A DNA stretch of 26,748 nt from an uncultured Coriobacteriaceae bacterium (GTDB taxonomy: Bacteria; Actinomycetota; Coriobacteriia; Coriobacteriales; Eggerthellaceae), in contig USAB01000018.1 in NCBI GenBank assembly GCA_900552585.1, positions 1 through 26,748 on the forward strand, read 5' to 3'. Every line of letters begins with the position of its first letter. The first letter of the stretch is position 1. The position numbers and the translations under genes were made by a program. Under the pieces are notes generated by a model. That model saw only the letters and a list, made by a program, of their open reading frames with translations, searched no databases and was not told the DNA's origin. This document shows, piece by piece, positions 6,053 to 13,721 of the stretch.

Positions 6053-7885
6053 TTAGCGGCGCGCCAGCTTGCCGGCAACCTTGCCCAGCACGGTGCGGAT
6101 CCCCTGCACGCCGGGCATGTTCAGCGCCAGCGCGATGCCGAACGTCACGGCCACGGCAACCAGGCCGCCGATGATGACGCTTGCGAGCGCGATGGGCAGG
6201 CTTCCCCAGAAGCTGCCGATAAGCTGGGGCAGCAGCAGGTACGTGACAGCGTAGCCCGCGCCGGCGCCCAGTACGCCCAGCACCAGGCCGCGCAGGCCAT
6301 CGGCGAACAGGCTGCGCAGGCCCAGCTTGCCGTAGTGCTTGCGCAAGTAGGCGAAGCAGACGATATCGGAAACGACGAAGAACAAGCATTCGCTCAGTGC
6401 GATGGCCTCCATGCCAAACGGCGAATCGCCGAACACGAATGCGCCGAACACGATGGTGCACGCAATCTGGATGATGGCGCAGAAGATGTTGATGACCGCG
6501 AAGTGCTTCATCTTGCGCAGGCTACTGAACGTCTTCTGCAGATACGTGTTCACGCTGTAGAACGGCAGGGAGATGGCCAATGCGGCAAGGTACCAGGCAA
6601 CTTCCATGACGGCATCCGTCGTGAACGCTCCCACCGTGTACATGGTGACCAGCGGGGCGGCGAATATCATCAGGTAGAGTACGAACGGAATGGTCATGAA
6701 TACGATCTGCCGCGACCCGTTGATGACGCCGGCCTTGAAGCCCGTGATGTCGTTGTCGGCGATCATCTCGGCCAGCTCCGTGAACATGGACGTGGTCACC
6801 GGTACGGCCAGGAACGCGTACGGCAGCGTGAACCACAGACGCGCGTACGAGATGATTGTGGGGCCGTTCTCCGCAACGCGATACGCCACGGACGTCTGCA
6901 CGGACGTGATGGCGAACGACGTGGCCATGACGATGATGGCGGGCACGCCGATCTGCAGCGTCTCGCGCAGCGCGGGGTCGTGCCAGTCGATATGCCAGCG
7001 GATGCGGATGCCGTTGCGCTTCAGTGCGGGAATCTGCATGGCCATCTGCAGGAACACGCCGGCGGGGTTGCCGATGGCGATGATGTAGAGCGCAAGCGTG
7101 GGGTTCGTGGGCGCGATGAACGCGTACGCCAGGAACGTGACGATGACGATGACGTTGTTGAACGCCGGGGCGATGGACGACCAGAAGTAGTCGCGCGAGG
7201 CGTTCAGCAGGCCCGATACGATGGCGCCCACGCCGTAGAACACGATCTGGATGGCGAAGAAGCGGAAGAAGAACACGGCGGTGGACATCTGCTCCTGGTC
7301 GGACATGAAGCTCTGCGTGTAGATGAGCTGCGCGGAGAATACTATGCACAGCACGGACACGATGCCCAGGAACAGGATGGTCAGCGACAGCAGGTTCGAT
7401 GCGTATCCGTTCGCGCCTTCCTGGCCCAGCTTCTTCTTCACGGAGACGTAGACCGGCAGGAACGCTGTGACCAGCATGCCGCCCACGACCAGCTCGTACA
7501 GCGAGTTCGGCAGGTTGTTCGCCACCTGGTACGACGATGCCAGGAACGTGGAGCCCAGCGCGAAGGCCATTGCCCAGGTGCGGAAGAAGCCGGTGATGCG
7601 CGAGAAGATGACGCAAACGCTGATCAGCATGGCCGACGACGAAACGCTGTTGTCCAGCACGCCGCTGCCGCCGTCCGTTCCTCCGTTCGCCGTCTGGGAT
7701 TCGGCGCCTTGTTCGCCTTGTGCCGGCGCGGGGGCCGGTGCCTCCTGCGTACGCTGCAGCGCGTGCCGGGGATGTTCAGCTTGTCCGTTGAGCGGTGTTT
7801 CGGTTTCCCGTTCGCGCGGGTCCTTCGCATGTGCCGGCCGCCGGCGTGCGCCCGTGCGGCTTCCGTGTCGTTCTTGCTGCGTCAT
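6053..7885 (-). CDS. murJ: Lipid II flippase MurJ (MviN family)
   Basis: The 610-aa membrane protein should move lipid II from the inner to the outer face of the membrane for peptidoglycan synthesis. From about residue 82 it shows the MurJ pattern of 14 hydrophobic helices. Family segments include SRITGFFR (Arg96, Arg102), NNLPNSLYELVVGGMLVTAFLPV, ASRDYFWSSIAPAFNN, and YARLWFTLPYAFLAVPVTTSMFTELAEM. Before the first helix lies a 78-residue Arg/Pro/Gln/Glu-rich cytoplasmic extension. No other Met occurs before the first helix, so the ATG at 7885 is kept, though its ribosome-binding site (GTGAAAG) is weak. It is transcribed away from nadK across a 60-bp divergent gap and supplies the flippase step for the pathway encoded from 12204 onward. 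Confidence 0.93.
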   Translation of the reverse strand: MTQQERHGSRTGARRRPAHAKDPRERETETPLNGQAEHPRHALQRTQEAPAPAPAQGEQGAESQTANGGTDGGSGVLDNSVSSSAMLISVCVIFSRITGFFRTWAMAFALGSTFLASSYQVANNLPNSLYELVVGGMLVTAFLPVYVSVKKKLGQEGANGYASNLLSLTILFLGIVSVLCIVFSAQLIYTQSFMSDQEQMSTAVFFFRFFAIQIVFYGVGAIVSGLLNASRDYFWSSIAPAFNNVIVIVTFLAYAFIAPTNPTLALYIIAIGNPAGVFLQMAMQIPALKRNGIRIRWHIDWHDPALRETLQIGVPAIIVMATSFAITSVQTSVAYRVAENGPTIISYARLWFTLPYAFLAVPVTTSMFTELAEMIADNDITGFKAGVINGSRQIVFMTIPFVLYLMIFAAPLVTMYTVGAFTTDAVMEVAWYLAALAISLPFYSVNTYLQKTFSSLRKMKHFAVINIFCAIIQIACTIVFGAFVFGDSPFGMEAIALSECLFFVVSDIVCFAYLRKHYGKLGLRSLFADGLRGLVLGVLGAGAGYAVTYLLLPQLIGSFWGSLPIALASVIIGGLVAVAVTFGIALALNMPGVQGIRTVLGKVAGKLARR

Positions 7886-7945
7886 CAGTTGCTTTCACTA
7901 TCAGGTATAATGACCGAGTTTAGCAAAGGAAGGGGATGTGCCCGA
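7886..7945. promoter_or_regulatory. Divergent murJ / nadK promoter region
   Basis: The plus strand has a perfect TATAAT (7906-7911) that places the nadK transcript start near 7918; its -35 is poor. The minus strand shows a possible TTGCTA and GATAGT pair 18 bp apart for murJ. The two promoters overlap, so they would compete. Confidence 0.45.
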
Positions 7946-8869
7946 ATGCGCTTGCTTATCGTACGCAATAATTCCAACGAAGATGCGGTGAAGGCATCCG
8001 ACGAATTAGCCGACTACCTGAACGAGCATAAGATAGACAATTTCGTCTGCGGGTCGCTTGAGCTTCCCCGCCTGCCGCAGATGCCGCTCATTCCGGAACA
8101 GCGCGCAACGAACCTGCGGTTCCACGGCAAGCCCATCAACATGGTGGTGGTCTTCGGCGGCGACGGCACCGTGCTGCGCGCAGCACGCATGACCGGCACG
8201 TCCGGCGTGCCCATCCTGGGAATCAACTACGGTCACTTGGGCTTCCTGTCGAATCCGCGCACAGACGGCGCCATCGCCATGGTGCAGGCGGCGCTGGAGG
8301 GCAAGGTGCATCGCGAAGAACGTGCGAACCTGCACATCGACATCACGTACTACCACGACGAGCACAAGGACCTGACGGGCGCCGGCTCCATGCTGACGGA
8401 GTCGTACTTCGCGCTGAACGAGCTGGCAATCACGCGCGGTCCGCTGGGCCGCGTCATCCAGGTGGCGCTGTCCATCGACGGCAACGAATACGCCACGCTG
8501 CGCGGCGACGGCGTGATCATCTCCAGTGCCACGGGCTCCACCGCCTATGCGCTGTCCGCCGGCGGCCCGCTGGTGGCGCCGTCGCACCGCGGCATGGTCA
8601 TCGTGCCCCTGGCGTCCCATTCGCTGGCGGCGCGTGCGCTGGTCACGGCGCCGGGCGACACGATTACAGCGGATTTCGCGTCCGACGACGAGGCCACGCG
8701 CGAAGCCACGCTGTTCAACGACGGCGGCATCATCCGTTACGACGGCATCATCAAGCGCATCAGCATTCGCAACGGCGATCGCCCCACGGTGCTGCTCCGC
8801 TACAAGTACGACAGCTTCTATTCCAGCGTGTCGAAGAACTTCATGTACGATCCGCTGGTCAAGCGGTAG
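7946..8869 (+). CDS. nadK: NAD kinase
   Basis: The 307-aa cytoplasmic enzyme phosphorylates NAD+ to NADP+ using ATP or polyphosphate. It shows the GGDGT motif (residues 71-75, catalytic Asp73), GVPILGINYGHLGFLS, the NELAITRG segment, and the second conserved block RGDGVIISSATGSTAYALSAGGP. Length is normal. The ATG at 7946 follows AAAGGAAGGGG. An in-frame ATG at 7910 falls inside the TATAAT box and so cannot be translated from that promoter. The gene stands between murJ and pyrG with no tight partner. Confidence 0.95.
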   Translation: MRLLIVRNNSNEDAVKASDELADYLNEHKIDNFVCGSLELPRLPQMPLIPEQRATNLRFHGKPINMVVVFGGDGTVLRAARMTGTSGVPILGINYGHLGFLSNPRTDGAIAMVQAALEGKVHREERANLHIDITYYHDEHKDLTGAGSMLTESYFALNELAITRGPLGRVIQVALSIDGNEYATLRGDGVIISSATGSTAYALSAGGPLVAPSHRGMVIVPLASHSLAARALVTAPGDTITADFASDDEATREATLFNDGGIIRYDGIIKRISIRNGDRPTVLLRYKYDSFYSSVSKNFMYDPLVKR

Positions 8870-8970
8870 CGGGGGAGCTCTCGGCGCCGATGCCTGCGAA
8901 GCGTCCCGTGCGGCGTTTCGCTGGACAGGGCGGGAAGATGCGTTTCAAATATGTCGAATGCATTTCGGGG

Positions 8971-9000
8971 TTGCCTGCCATGGCGTGGGTGACGTAGAAT
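8971..9000 (+). promoter_or_regulatory. Candidate pyrG promoter
   Basis: TTGCCT (8971-8976), an 18-bp spacer and TAGAAT (8995-9000) form a good promoter. Transcription would begin near 9005-9007, about 100 nt before the pyrG start. The rest of the gap after nadK (8870-8970) shows nothing recognisable. Confidence 0.55.
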
Positions 9001-9004
9001 ATTC

Positions 9005-9048
9005 AAGCGTTTGAAAGACGGTTCGCTGTTCGTTTCGGGCGCTTTTTT
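9005..9048 (+). terminator. Hairpin and T-run in the pyrG leader, possible attenuator
   Basis: AAGCG (9005-9009) pairs with CGCTT (9040-9044), three G-U pairs follow, then GAAA (9013-9016) pairs with TTTC (9033-9036) and a short inner helix. A run of six T (9043-9048) overlaps the 3' arm. If the promoter at 8971-9000 is right, this terminator-like hairpin lies at the very 5' end of the pyrG transcript. Otherwise it is simply the nadK terminator. Confidence 0.45.
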
Positions 9049-9107
9049 ATTGCCCTGACAAGCAGTTCCGACTTGTATTCGTTTCCAGTGCGTGCGATAG
9101 GAGCAAC

Positions 9108-10793
9108 ATGGCCAAGCACATCTTCGTTACCGGCGGCGTCGTTTCCTCTTTGGGGAAGGGCATCACCGCTGCCTCCCTGGGTCACCTTCTGAAGGCCCGC
9201 GGCTACAAGGTGACCATGCAGAAGATGGATCCGTACCTGAACGTGGACCCGGGCACTATGAGCCCGTTCCAGCATGGCGAGGTCTTCGTGACGGAAGACG
9301 GTCATGAAGGCGACCTGGACCTGGGCCATTACGAGCGCTTCATTGACGAGAACCTGTCGCGCGAGTCGAACTTCACGCAGGGCTCCATCTACCAGACGCT
9401 CATCAGCCGCGAACGCCGCGGCGACTTCCTGGGCGGTACCGTGCAGGTTATTCCGCACGTGACGGACGCCATCAAGGAGCGCGTGTACCGCGCTGCCGAC
9501 CAGACGGGCGCGCACATCGTGATCTCCGAGATCGGCGGCACGATCGGCGACATCGAGGGCCAGGCGTTCGTTGAGGCCGTGCGCCAGTTCCGCCATGAGA
9601 TGGGCGCCGACAACGTGGTGTTCGTGCATGTCAGCCTGGTGCCGTACATCGCCGCCGCCCACGAGGTGAAGACGAAGCCCACGCAGCACAGCGTGAAGGA
9701 GATGCGCTCCATGGGCGTGCAGCCCGATTTCATCGTGTGCCGCTCCGACCACGACATCAACGATTCCGTGCTGCGCAAGATTGCGTCGTTCTGCGACGTG
9801 GACGCGGATTCCGTTATCAAGTGCATTGACGCGCCGTCCATCTACGAGGTGCCCCTCATGTTGCACGAGCAGGGCTTCGACACGAAGGTGCTGGAGCGCC
9901 TGCGCCTGCCGGAGACGGAGGCCGACCTGACGCCGCTGAAGACGTTCCTGACCGCATCGAAGAAGTGCACGGGCAATGTGGACGTCGCCATCGTGGGCAA
10001 GTACGTCAGCCTGCCGGACGCGTACCTGTCCATCATCGAGGCGCTGGGCCATGCCGGCGTTGCGAACGGCATTCACGTGGAGACGCACCTAATCGACGGC
10101 GAAGAGCTGAACGACGACAACGCCGAGCAGATCCTGGGCGACATGGACGCCATCCTGGTGCCGGGCGGCTTCGGCTCCCGCGCCTTCGAGGGCAAGATCT
10201 GCGCAGCCCGCTATGCCCGCACGCATAACGTGCCCTACCTGGGCATCTGCCTGGGCCTGCAGGCCGCGGTGTGCGAATTCGCCCGCGACGTCTGCGGCCT
10301 GGAGGGCGCGACTTCCGCGGAGTTCGACGAGAATGCCCCGTACACGGTCATCGACCTCATGCCGGAGCAGGAAGACGTCGAGGACAAGGGCGGCACCATG
10401 CGCCTGGGCGCCTATCCGTGCAAGGTGGCGAAGGACTCCCGCGCATACGAGGCTTACGGCAACGAGCTCATCTACGAGCGCCATCGCCATCGCTACGAGG
10501 TGAACAACGCCTACCGCGAGACGCTGACGGAACACGGCATGGCCATCTGCGGCACGTCCCCGGACAACCGCCTGGTGGAAATGGTCGAGATCCCCGCGCA
10601 TCCGTGGTTCGTTGCCAGCCAGGGCCATCCGGAGTTCAAGAGCCGCCCCACGAATCCGCATCCGCTGTTCGTGGCGTTCGTGAAGGCGGCAAAGCAGCTC
10701 CAGCAGGCCGGCGGCTTTAAGCTGGCGGATGCCCAGGAGCCCGCTGCCGATGCCGAGCCGGAAGGCAAGGCGGACGCCGAAGCGGAGGAATAG
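9108..10793 (+). CDS. pyrG: CTP synthase
   Basis: The 561-aa enzyme makes CTP from UTP, ATP and glutamine. The N-terminal synthetase domain has the P-loop-like GVVSSLGKG (residues 10-18), MDPYLNVDPGTM and SEIGGTIGDIEG. The C-terminal class I glutaminase domain has PGGFGSR, the nucleophile Cys381 in GICLGLQ, and His507 and Glu509 in GHPEFKSRP. A 20-residue acidic Ala/Glu/Asp tail makes it slightly longer than usual. The ATG at 9108 follows AGGAG at 9099-9103. The gene is monocistronic: it has its own promoter, a leader hairpin and a strong terminator. Confidence 0.97.
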   Translation: MAKHIFVTGGVVSSLGKGITAASLGHLLKARGYKVTMQKMDPYLNVDPGTMSPFQHGEVFVTEDGHEGDLDLGHYERFIDENLSRESNFTQGSIYQTLISRERRGDFLGGTVQVIPHVTDAIKERVYRAADQTGAHIVISEIGGTIGDIEGQAFVEAVRQFRHEMGADNVVFVHVSLVPYIAAAHEVKTKPTQHSVKEMRSMGVQPDFIVCRSDHDINDSVLRKIASFCDVDADSVIKCIDAPSIYEVPLMLHEQGFDTKVLERLRLPETEADLTPLKTFLTASKKCTGNVDVAIVGKYVSLPDAYLSIIEALGHAGVANGIHVETHLIDGEELNDDNAEQILGDMDAILVPGGFGSRAFEGKICAARYARTHNVPYLGICLGLQAAVCEFARDVCGLEGATSAEFDENAPYTVIDLMPEQEDVEDKGGTMRLGAYPCKVAKDSRAYEAYGNELIYERHRHRYEVNNAYRETLTEHGMAICGTSPDNRLVEMVEIPAHPWFVASQGHPEFKSRPTNPHPLFVAFVKAAKQLQQAGGFKLADAQEPAADAEPEGKADAEAEE

Positions 10794-10843
10794 CGCGCAA
10801 GCACCGCACCGGGCGAAAGCGCCGGGTAACAGCGAACATGCCG

Positions 10844-10875
10844 ACGGGAGGCCTCCGCAGGGGCCTCCCGTTTTT
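10844..10875 (+). terminator. pyrG terminator
   Basis: A perfect 10-bp GC-rich stem (10844-10853 with 10862-10871) has an 8-nt loop and is followed by TTTT. Confidence 0.9.
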
Positions 10876-10893
10876 GCTGCAGGTGCGGGCGGG

Positions 10894-10899
10894 TACAAT
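10894..10899 (+). promoter_or_regulatory. Candidate -10 box of the recombinase gene
   Basis: TACAAT lies 50 bp before the GTG start and just after the pyrG terminator. No good -35 is visible at 16-18 bp, as the upstream sequence is the terminator T-run. Confidence 0.35.
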
Positions 10900-10949
10900 A
10901 GGCGGCATGGACTGCAGGCACGGCCTGCGGAGAGGAGATTGCGCGAATC

Positions 10950-11879
10950 GTGTCCACGTCCCCGGAAACAGCTGCACGGGAGTATCTGGCCTACCTGGCG
11001 GTGGAGCGCGGGTCCTCGCCGGCCACCGTGGCGGCATACCGCCGCGATTTACGCGACTATCTGGCCTTCCTTGCACAGGCCGGGATAGACGACGTGGGCG
11101 CCGTTACGCGCCAGACCGTCGTGGACTACGAGAACGGCCTGGTTTCCCGGCCGATCGATGACGAGGGCAACTGCTATTCCGCCGCCACGGTGCAGCGGCA
11201 TGTATCCATGCTGAAGGGGTTCCATAAGTTCTGCGTGCGCGAGGATCTGTCCCCGAAAGACCCCACGGCCACCATCGCGCTTCCGAAGAGGCCGCAGCGC
11301 CTGCCGGATGTGCTCTCCATCGACCAGGTGGGGGAGATGATGGACAAGGCCTCCGTGCAGTGGGAGGGTCCCACGGCGCTGCGCAACATGGCCATTCTGG
11401 AAGTGCTGTACGGCTGCGGCCTGCGCGCGAGCGAACTCACCGGGCTGGATCTGGGAAGCCTGCATTTCGAAGACGGCTTCGTGTCCGTGGTGGGCAAGGG
11501 CGGCAAGGCGCGCGTGGTGCCGCTGTCCGGCAAGGCCGAGCAGGCGCTTGCGGCGTACGTGGACCAGGGCCGCCCGGCGTTCTGCAAGCAGGCCGTTCCC
11601 ACGAATGCTGTGTTCCTGAACGCCCGCGGCGGCCGCCTGTCGCGGCAGAGCGTGTTCGGCATCGTGCAGCAGGCCGGTCGCCTGATAGGTTGCGAAAAGC
11701 TGCATCCGCACACGCTGCGCCATTCGTTCGCCACGCACCTGCTGGAGGGCGGCGCGGACCTGCGCGCTATTCAGGACATGCTGGGCCATTCCGACATCGC
11801 CACAACGCAGATATACACGCACGTGCAGCGCCAGCACATCATCGAGGAATACCGCCACGCGCATCCGCGTGCGCACTGA
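10950..11879 (+). CDS. xerD: Tyrosine recombinase, XerD/XerC type
   Basis: The 309-aa site-specific recombinase probably resolves chromosome dimers at dif with FtsK. The N-terminal SAM-like DNA-binding domain (residues 1-105) includes EYLAYLAVERGSSPATVAAYRRDL. The catalytic domain has Arg159 in GCGLRASEL, Lys183 or Lys186 in VGKGGKAR, His254 and Arg257 in HPHTLRHSF, His280 in LGHSDI, and the nucleophile Tyr289 in TTQIYTHV. All catalytic residues are present. Length and lack of a specialised N-terminus fit housekeeping XerD rather than a phage integrase, and no attachment repeats were seen. The GTG start at 10950 follows AGAGGAG with a long spacer of 12 nt. Whether it is XerC or XerD in strict terms cannot be decided here. 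Confidence 0.92.
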   Translation: MSTSPETAAREYLAYLAVERGSSPATVAAYRRDLRDYLAFLAQAGIDDVGAVTRQTVVDYENGLVSRPIDDEGNCYSAATVQRHVSMLKGFHKFCVREDLSPKDPTATIALPKRPQRLPDVLSIDQVGEMMDKASVQWEGPTALRNMAILEVLYGCGLRASELTGLDLGSLHFEDGFVSVVGKGGKARVVPLSGKAEQALAAYVDQGRPAFCKQAVPTNAVFLNARGGRLSRQSVFGIVQQAGRLIGCEKLHPHTLRHSFATHLLEGGADLRAIQDMLGHSDIATTQIYTHVQRQHIIEEYRHAHPRAH

Positions 11880-11900
11880 CCCGCCCGCGCTGTTTCCGCT

Positions 11901-11925
11901 GCGCTCCGCAACTGCGGAGCGCCTT
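11901..11925 (+). terminator. Hairpin terminator after xerD
   Basis: A 9-bp perfect stem (11901-11909 with 11914-11922) has an AACT loop but only a weak T-run. It lies 21 bp past the xerD stop and separates it from the mraZ operon. Confidence 0.6.
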
Positions 11926-12097
11926 CCGGCCCGCGCCGCTTCGCCCCGCGCATCCGCTTCCGGGGCATCGTCCCACCGCCCACCACACGTCCTCCCACTT
12001 TTCTCCACGTTTCGCCCCACCCCTATTCGGTGGGCGTGTCTGCGCATGCCCCCATATGTAGTGCGGAAACGTCGAATGAGGGGTGTACTTTGCCCAT
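11926..12097. other. Non-coding C-rich spacer upstream of the mraZ promoter
   Basis: The plus strand here is strongly pyrimidine-rich (many C, T and CCC runs). I see no convincing gene, RNA or repeat in it. It forms the first part of the 324-bp gap between xerD and mraZ. Confidence 0.4.
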
Positions 12098-12179
12098 AAA
12101 GTGTCGTGAAAGGGGAGCAAAGTGGGGGAATATTGTTGCCTAGTGGGGGGTTATGGGGTAGTATTCATTTGCGTTGGGA
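12098..12179 (+). promoter_or_regulatory. mraZ (dcw operon) promoter with MraZ boxes
   Basis: TTGCCT (12136-12141) and TAGTAT (12159-12164) are exactly 17 bp apart. TGGGG occurs at 12123, 12144 and 12154 and TGGGA at 12175, with an AGGGG at 12111; the last four are spaced 21, 10 and 21 bp, close to whole helical turns. MraZ proteins are known to bind tandem TGGG-type repeats and repress their own operon. Two repeats lie inside the -35/-10 spacer, so bound MraZ would block polymerase. Confidence 0.75.
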
Positions 12180-12203
12180 CCCCTGTATCGGAAGGAGTTG
12201 AGC

Positions 12204-12629
12204 ATGGCGGACCTGGTCGGCGAGTATCGGCACAAGCTGGACTCCAAAGGCCGCATCACCCTGCCCTCCGCATTCCGCAAGGTGCTCCCGACGGATCTCA
12301 AGGTAGCCATCAGCCCGCAGGATGATGAATGCCTGTACGTGTTCGAACCCGACGGGTTCAGCGCGTGGGTGGATTCGCTGTTCGGCGAGGAGGGGTACAA
12401 CCCCAACAATCGCAAGCATGTCATGTTCCGCCGCGTGTTGAATGCCCGGGCGAAGGACGCCCAGATCGACGCTGCCGGGCGCATCAGCATTTCCGCTGAC
12501 CAGCGCGAAGCGGTGGGTCTGGAGAAGGACGTCGTGCTGGCAGGCAACACGGACCACCTGGAGATCTGGGATGCAAAGCGTTGGGACGACATGGTCAACT
12601 CGGTCGATCTTTCCGAGATGTTCCACTGA
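12204..12629 (+). CDS. mraZ: Transcriptional regulator MraZ
   Basis: The 141-aa protein is the first gene of the division and cell-wall cluster and normally represses that operon by binding TGGG repeats. It has the usual two AbrB/SpoVT-like DNA-binding halves: EYRHKLDSKGRITLPSAFR (about residues 7-25) and DAAGRISISADQREAVGL in the second half. The ATG at 12204 is preceded by GGAAGGAG (12190-12197) at a 6-nt spacing, leaving a short leader of about 30 nt. rsmH starts 12 nt after its stop. Candidate MraZ boxes stand directly upstream. Confidence 0.96.
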   Translation: MADLVGEYRHKLDSKGRITLPSAFRKVLPTDLKVAISPQDDECLYVFEPDGFSAWVDSLFGEEGYNPNNRKHVMFRRVLNARAKDAQIDAAGRISISADQREAVGLEKDVVLAGNTDHLEIWDAKRWDDMVNSVDLSEMFH

Positions 12630-12641
12630 GACGGACCAGAC

Positions 12642-13607
12642 GTGAGCGAAATGACAAGCGAATATCGGCATATCCCGGTTCTGCTCGCCGAGTGCCTCGA
12701 ATACTTGAACCTTCAAACGCAGTACACATTCGTGGACGGAACACTCGGCGGTGCAGGACATTCCTACGAAGCGGCCAAACGCATCGGCGCGGGAGGGACG
12801 CTCATCGGCATCGATCAGGACGAAATGGCTATCTCGGCCGCAACGCGGCGCCTTGAGTCGATCCCCGCAGATGAACGCCCCGAACTCGTCTTGCTGCGCG
12901 GCAACTTCCGTGATCTGGACAACCTGCTGGTGCAGGCGGCGGTTCCCTCGGTCGATGCCATGTTGCTCGACTTGGGCGTATCGTCCGTTCAGATCGACAC
13001 GCCATCTCGAGGCTTCTCCTTCAAGGAGACCGGCCCTCTTGATATGCGGATGGATCCGGGCAAACAAACCTTAACCGCAGCAGAGATCGTCAACACCTAT
13101 AACGCAGCAGATCTCACTCGGATCATCCGTAGCTATTCAGACGAGCGCTGGGCAAGTCGCATCGCGGACTTCATCGTCCGTGCGCGCGCCGACAAACCCA
13201 TCGAGACAAGCGACCAGTTGGTCGACATTATCAAGGCGGCCATTCCCGCATCCGCCCGCCGTACGGGCGGCCATCCGGCAAAGCGCACGTTCCAGGCGCT
13301 TCGCATAGAGGTGAACGGAGAGCTGACCGCATTGCGCAAGGCGCTGGAGGCGGGCATCCGCTGGCTTTCGCCCGGCGGGCGCATGGTGGTGCTGACGTAC
13401 CACTCCATCGAGGACCGCATCGTGAAGGAGGCATTCGCCACGGCGGCGAAGGGCTGCACGTGTCCGCCCGAACTGCCCATATGCGTCTGCGGGAACAAAC
13501 CGGTAGTCAAGTTAGTCAATCGCAAGCCGATTGCACCCACTGAAGAAGAGATTGAAAGAAACCCACGGGCCCGCAGCGCCAAGCTGAGGGCGATCGAAAA
13601 GATCTAG
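12642..13607 (+). CDS. rsmH: 16S rRNA (cytosine-1402-N4) methyltransferase RsmH
   Basis: The 321-aa enzyme (MraW) methylates N4 of C1402 in 16S rRNA with S-adenosylmethionine. Landmarks are YRHIPVLLAECL near the N-terminus, the SAM-binding FVDGTLGGAGHS (residues 30-41), MLLDLGVSSVQIDTPSRGFSF, and the C-terminal ALRIEVNGEL and VLTYHSIEDRIVK blocks. The GTG at 12642 is used; an ATG three codons on (12651) is as likely, and neither has a strong ribosome-binding site. The first 600 bp use CTC, TTG and CTT for leucine much more than the CTG-dominated neighbours, then the 3' part returns to local usage. Confidence 0.95.
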   Translation: MSEMTSEYRHIPVLLAECLEYLNLQTQYTFVDGTLGGAGHSYEAAKRIGAGGTLIGIDQDEMAISAATRRLESIPADERPELVLLRGNFRDLDNLLVQAAVPSVDAMLLDLGVSSVQIDTPSRGFSFKETGPLDMRMDPGKQTLTAAEIVNTYNAADLTRIIRSYSDERWASRIADFIVRARADKPIETSDQLVDIIKAAIPASARRTGGHPAKRTFQALRIEVNGELTALRKALEAGIRWLSPGGRMVVLTYHSIEDRIVKEAFATAAKGCTCPPELPICVCGNKPVVKLVNRKPIAPTEEEIERNPRARSAKLRAIEKI

Positions 13608-13686
13608 GCACGCCGTAGCGAGCACTGCTTCGGCACCGCCGGGGCAGGCGGGCTTCCCTTAGGGAGGCGCGCAGGAGACAGACGAA

Positions 13687-13703
13687 CGCTCCTCAGAGGA
13701 GCG
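13687..13703 (+). repeat. Small inverted repeat before the ftsL-like gene
   Basis: CGCTCCTC and GAGGAGCG flank a single A, giving a hairpin of about 6 bp with a 5-nt loop. It ends one base before the GAAAGAGG ribosome-binding sequence of the next gene. The CTCCTC arm could in principle hide purine-rich ribosome-binding sequence. Confidence 0.4.
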
Positions 13704-13721
13704 GGAAAGAGGACGATTCGC

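Noticed and set aside
5825..7900. Very long open frame on the plus strand running into nadK
   Set aside because: It is antisense to murJ. Its protein is a low-complexity Arg/His/Asp string, and only the last 307 residues (from 7946) match a family, NadK.
10950..11879. Recombinase as sign of an integrated mobile element
   Set aside because: It is a standard-length Xer protein with no phage or element genes, no attachment repeats and normal composition.
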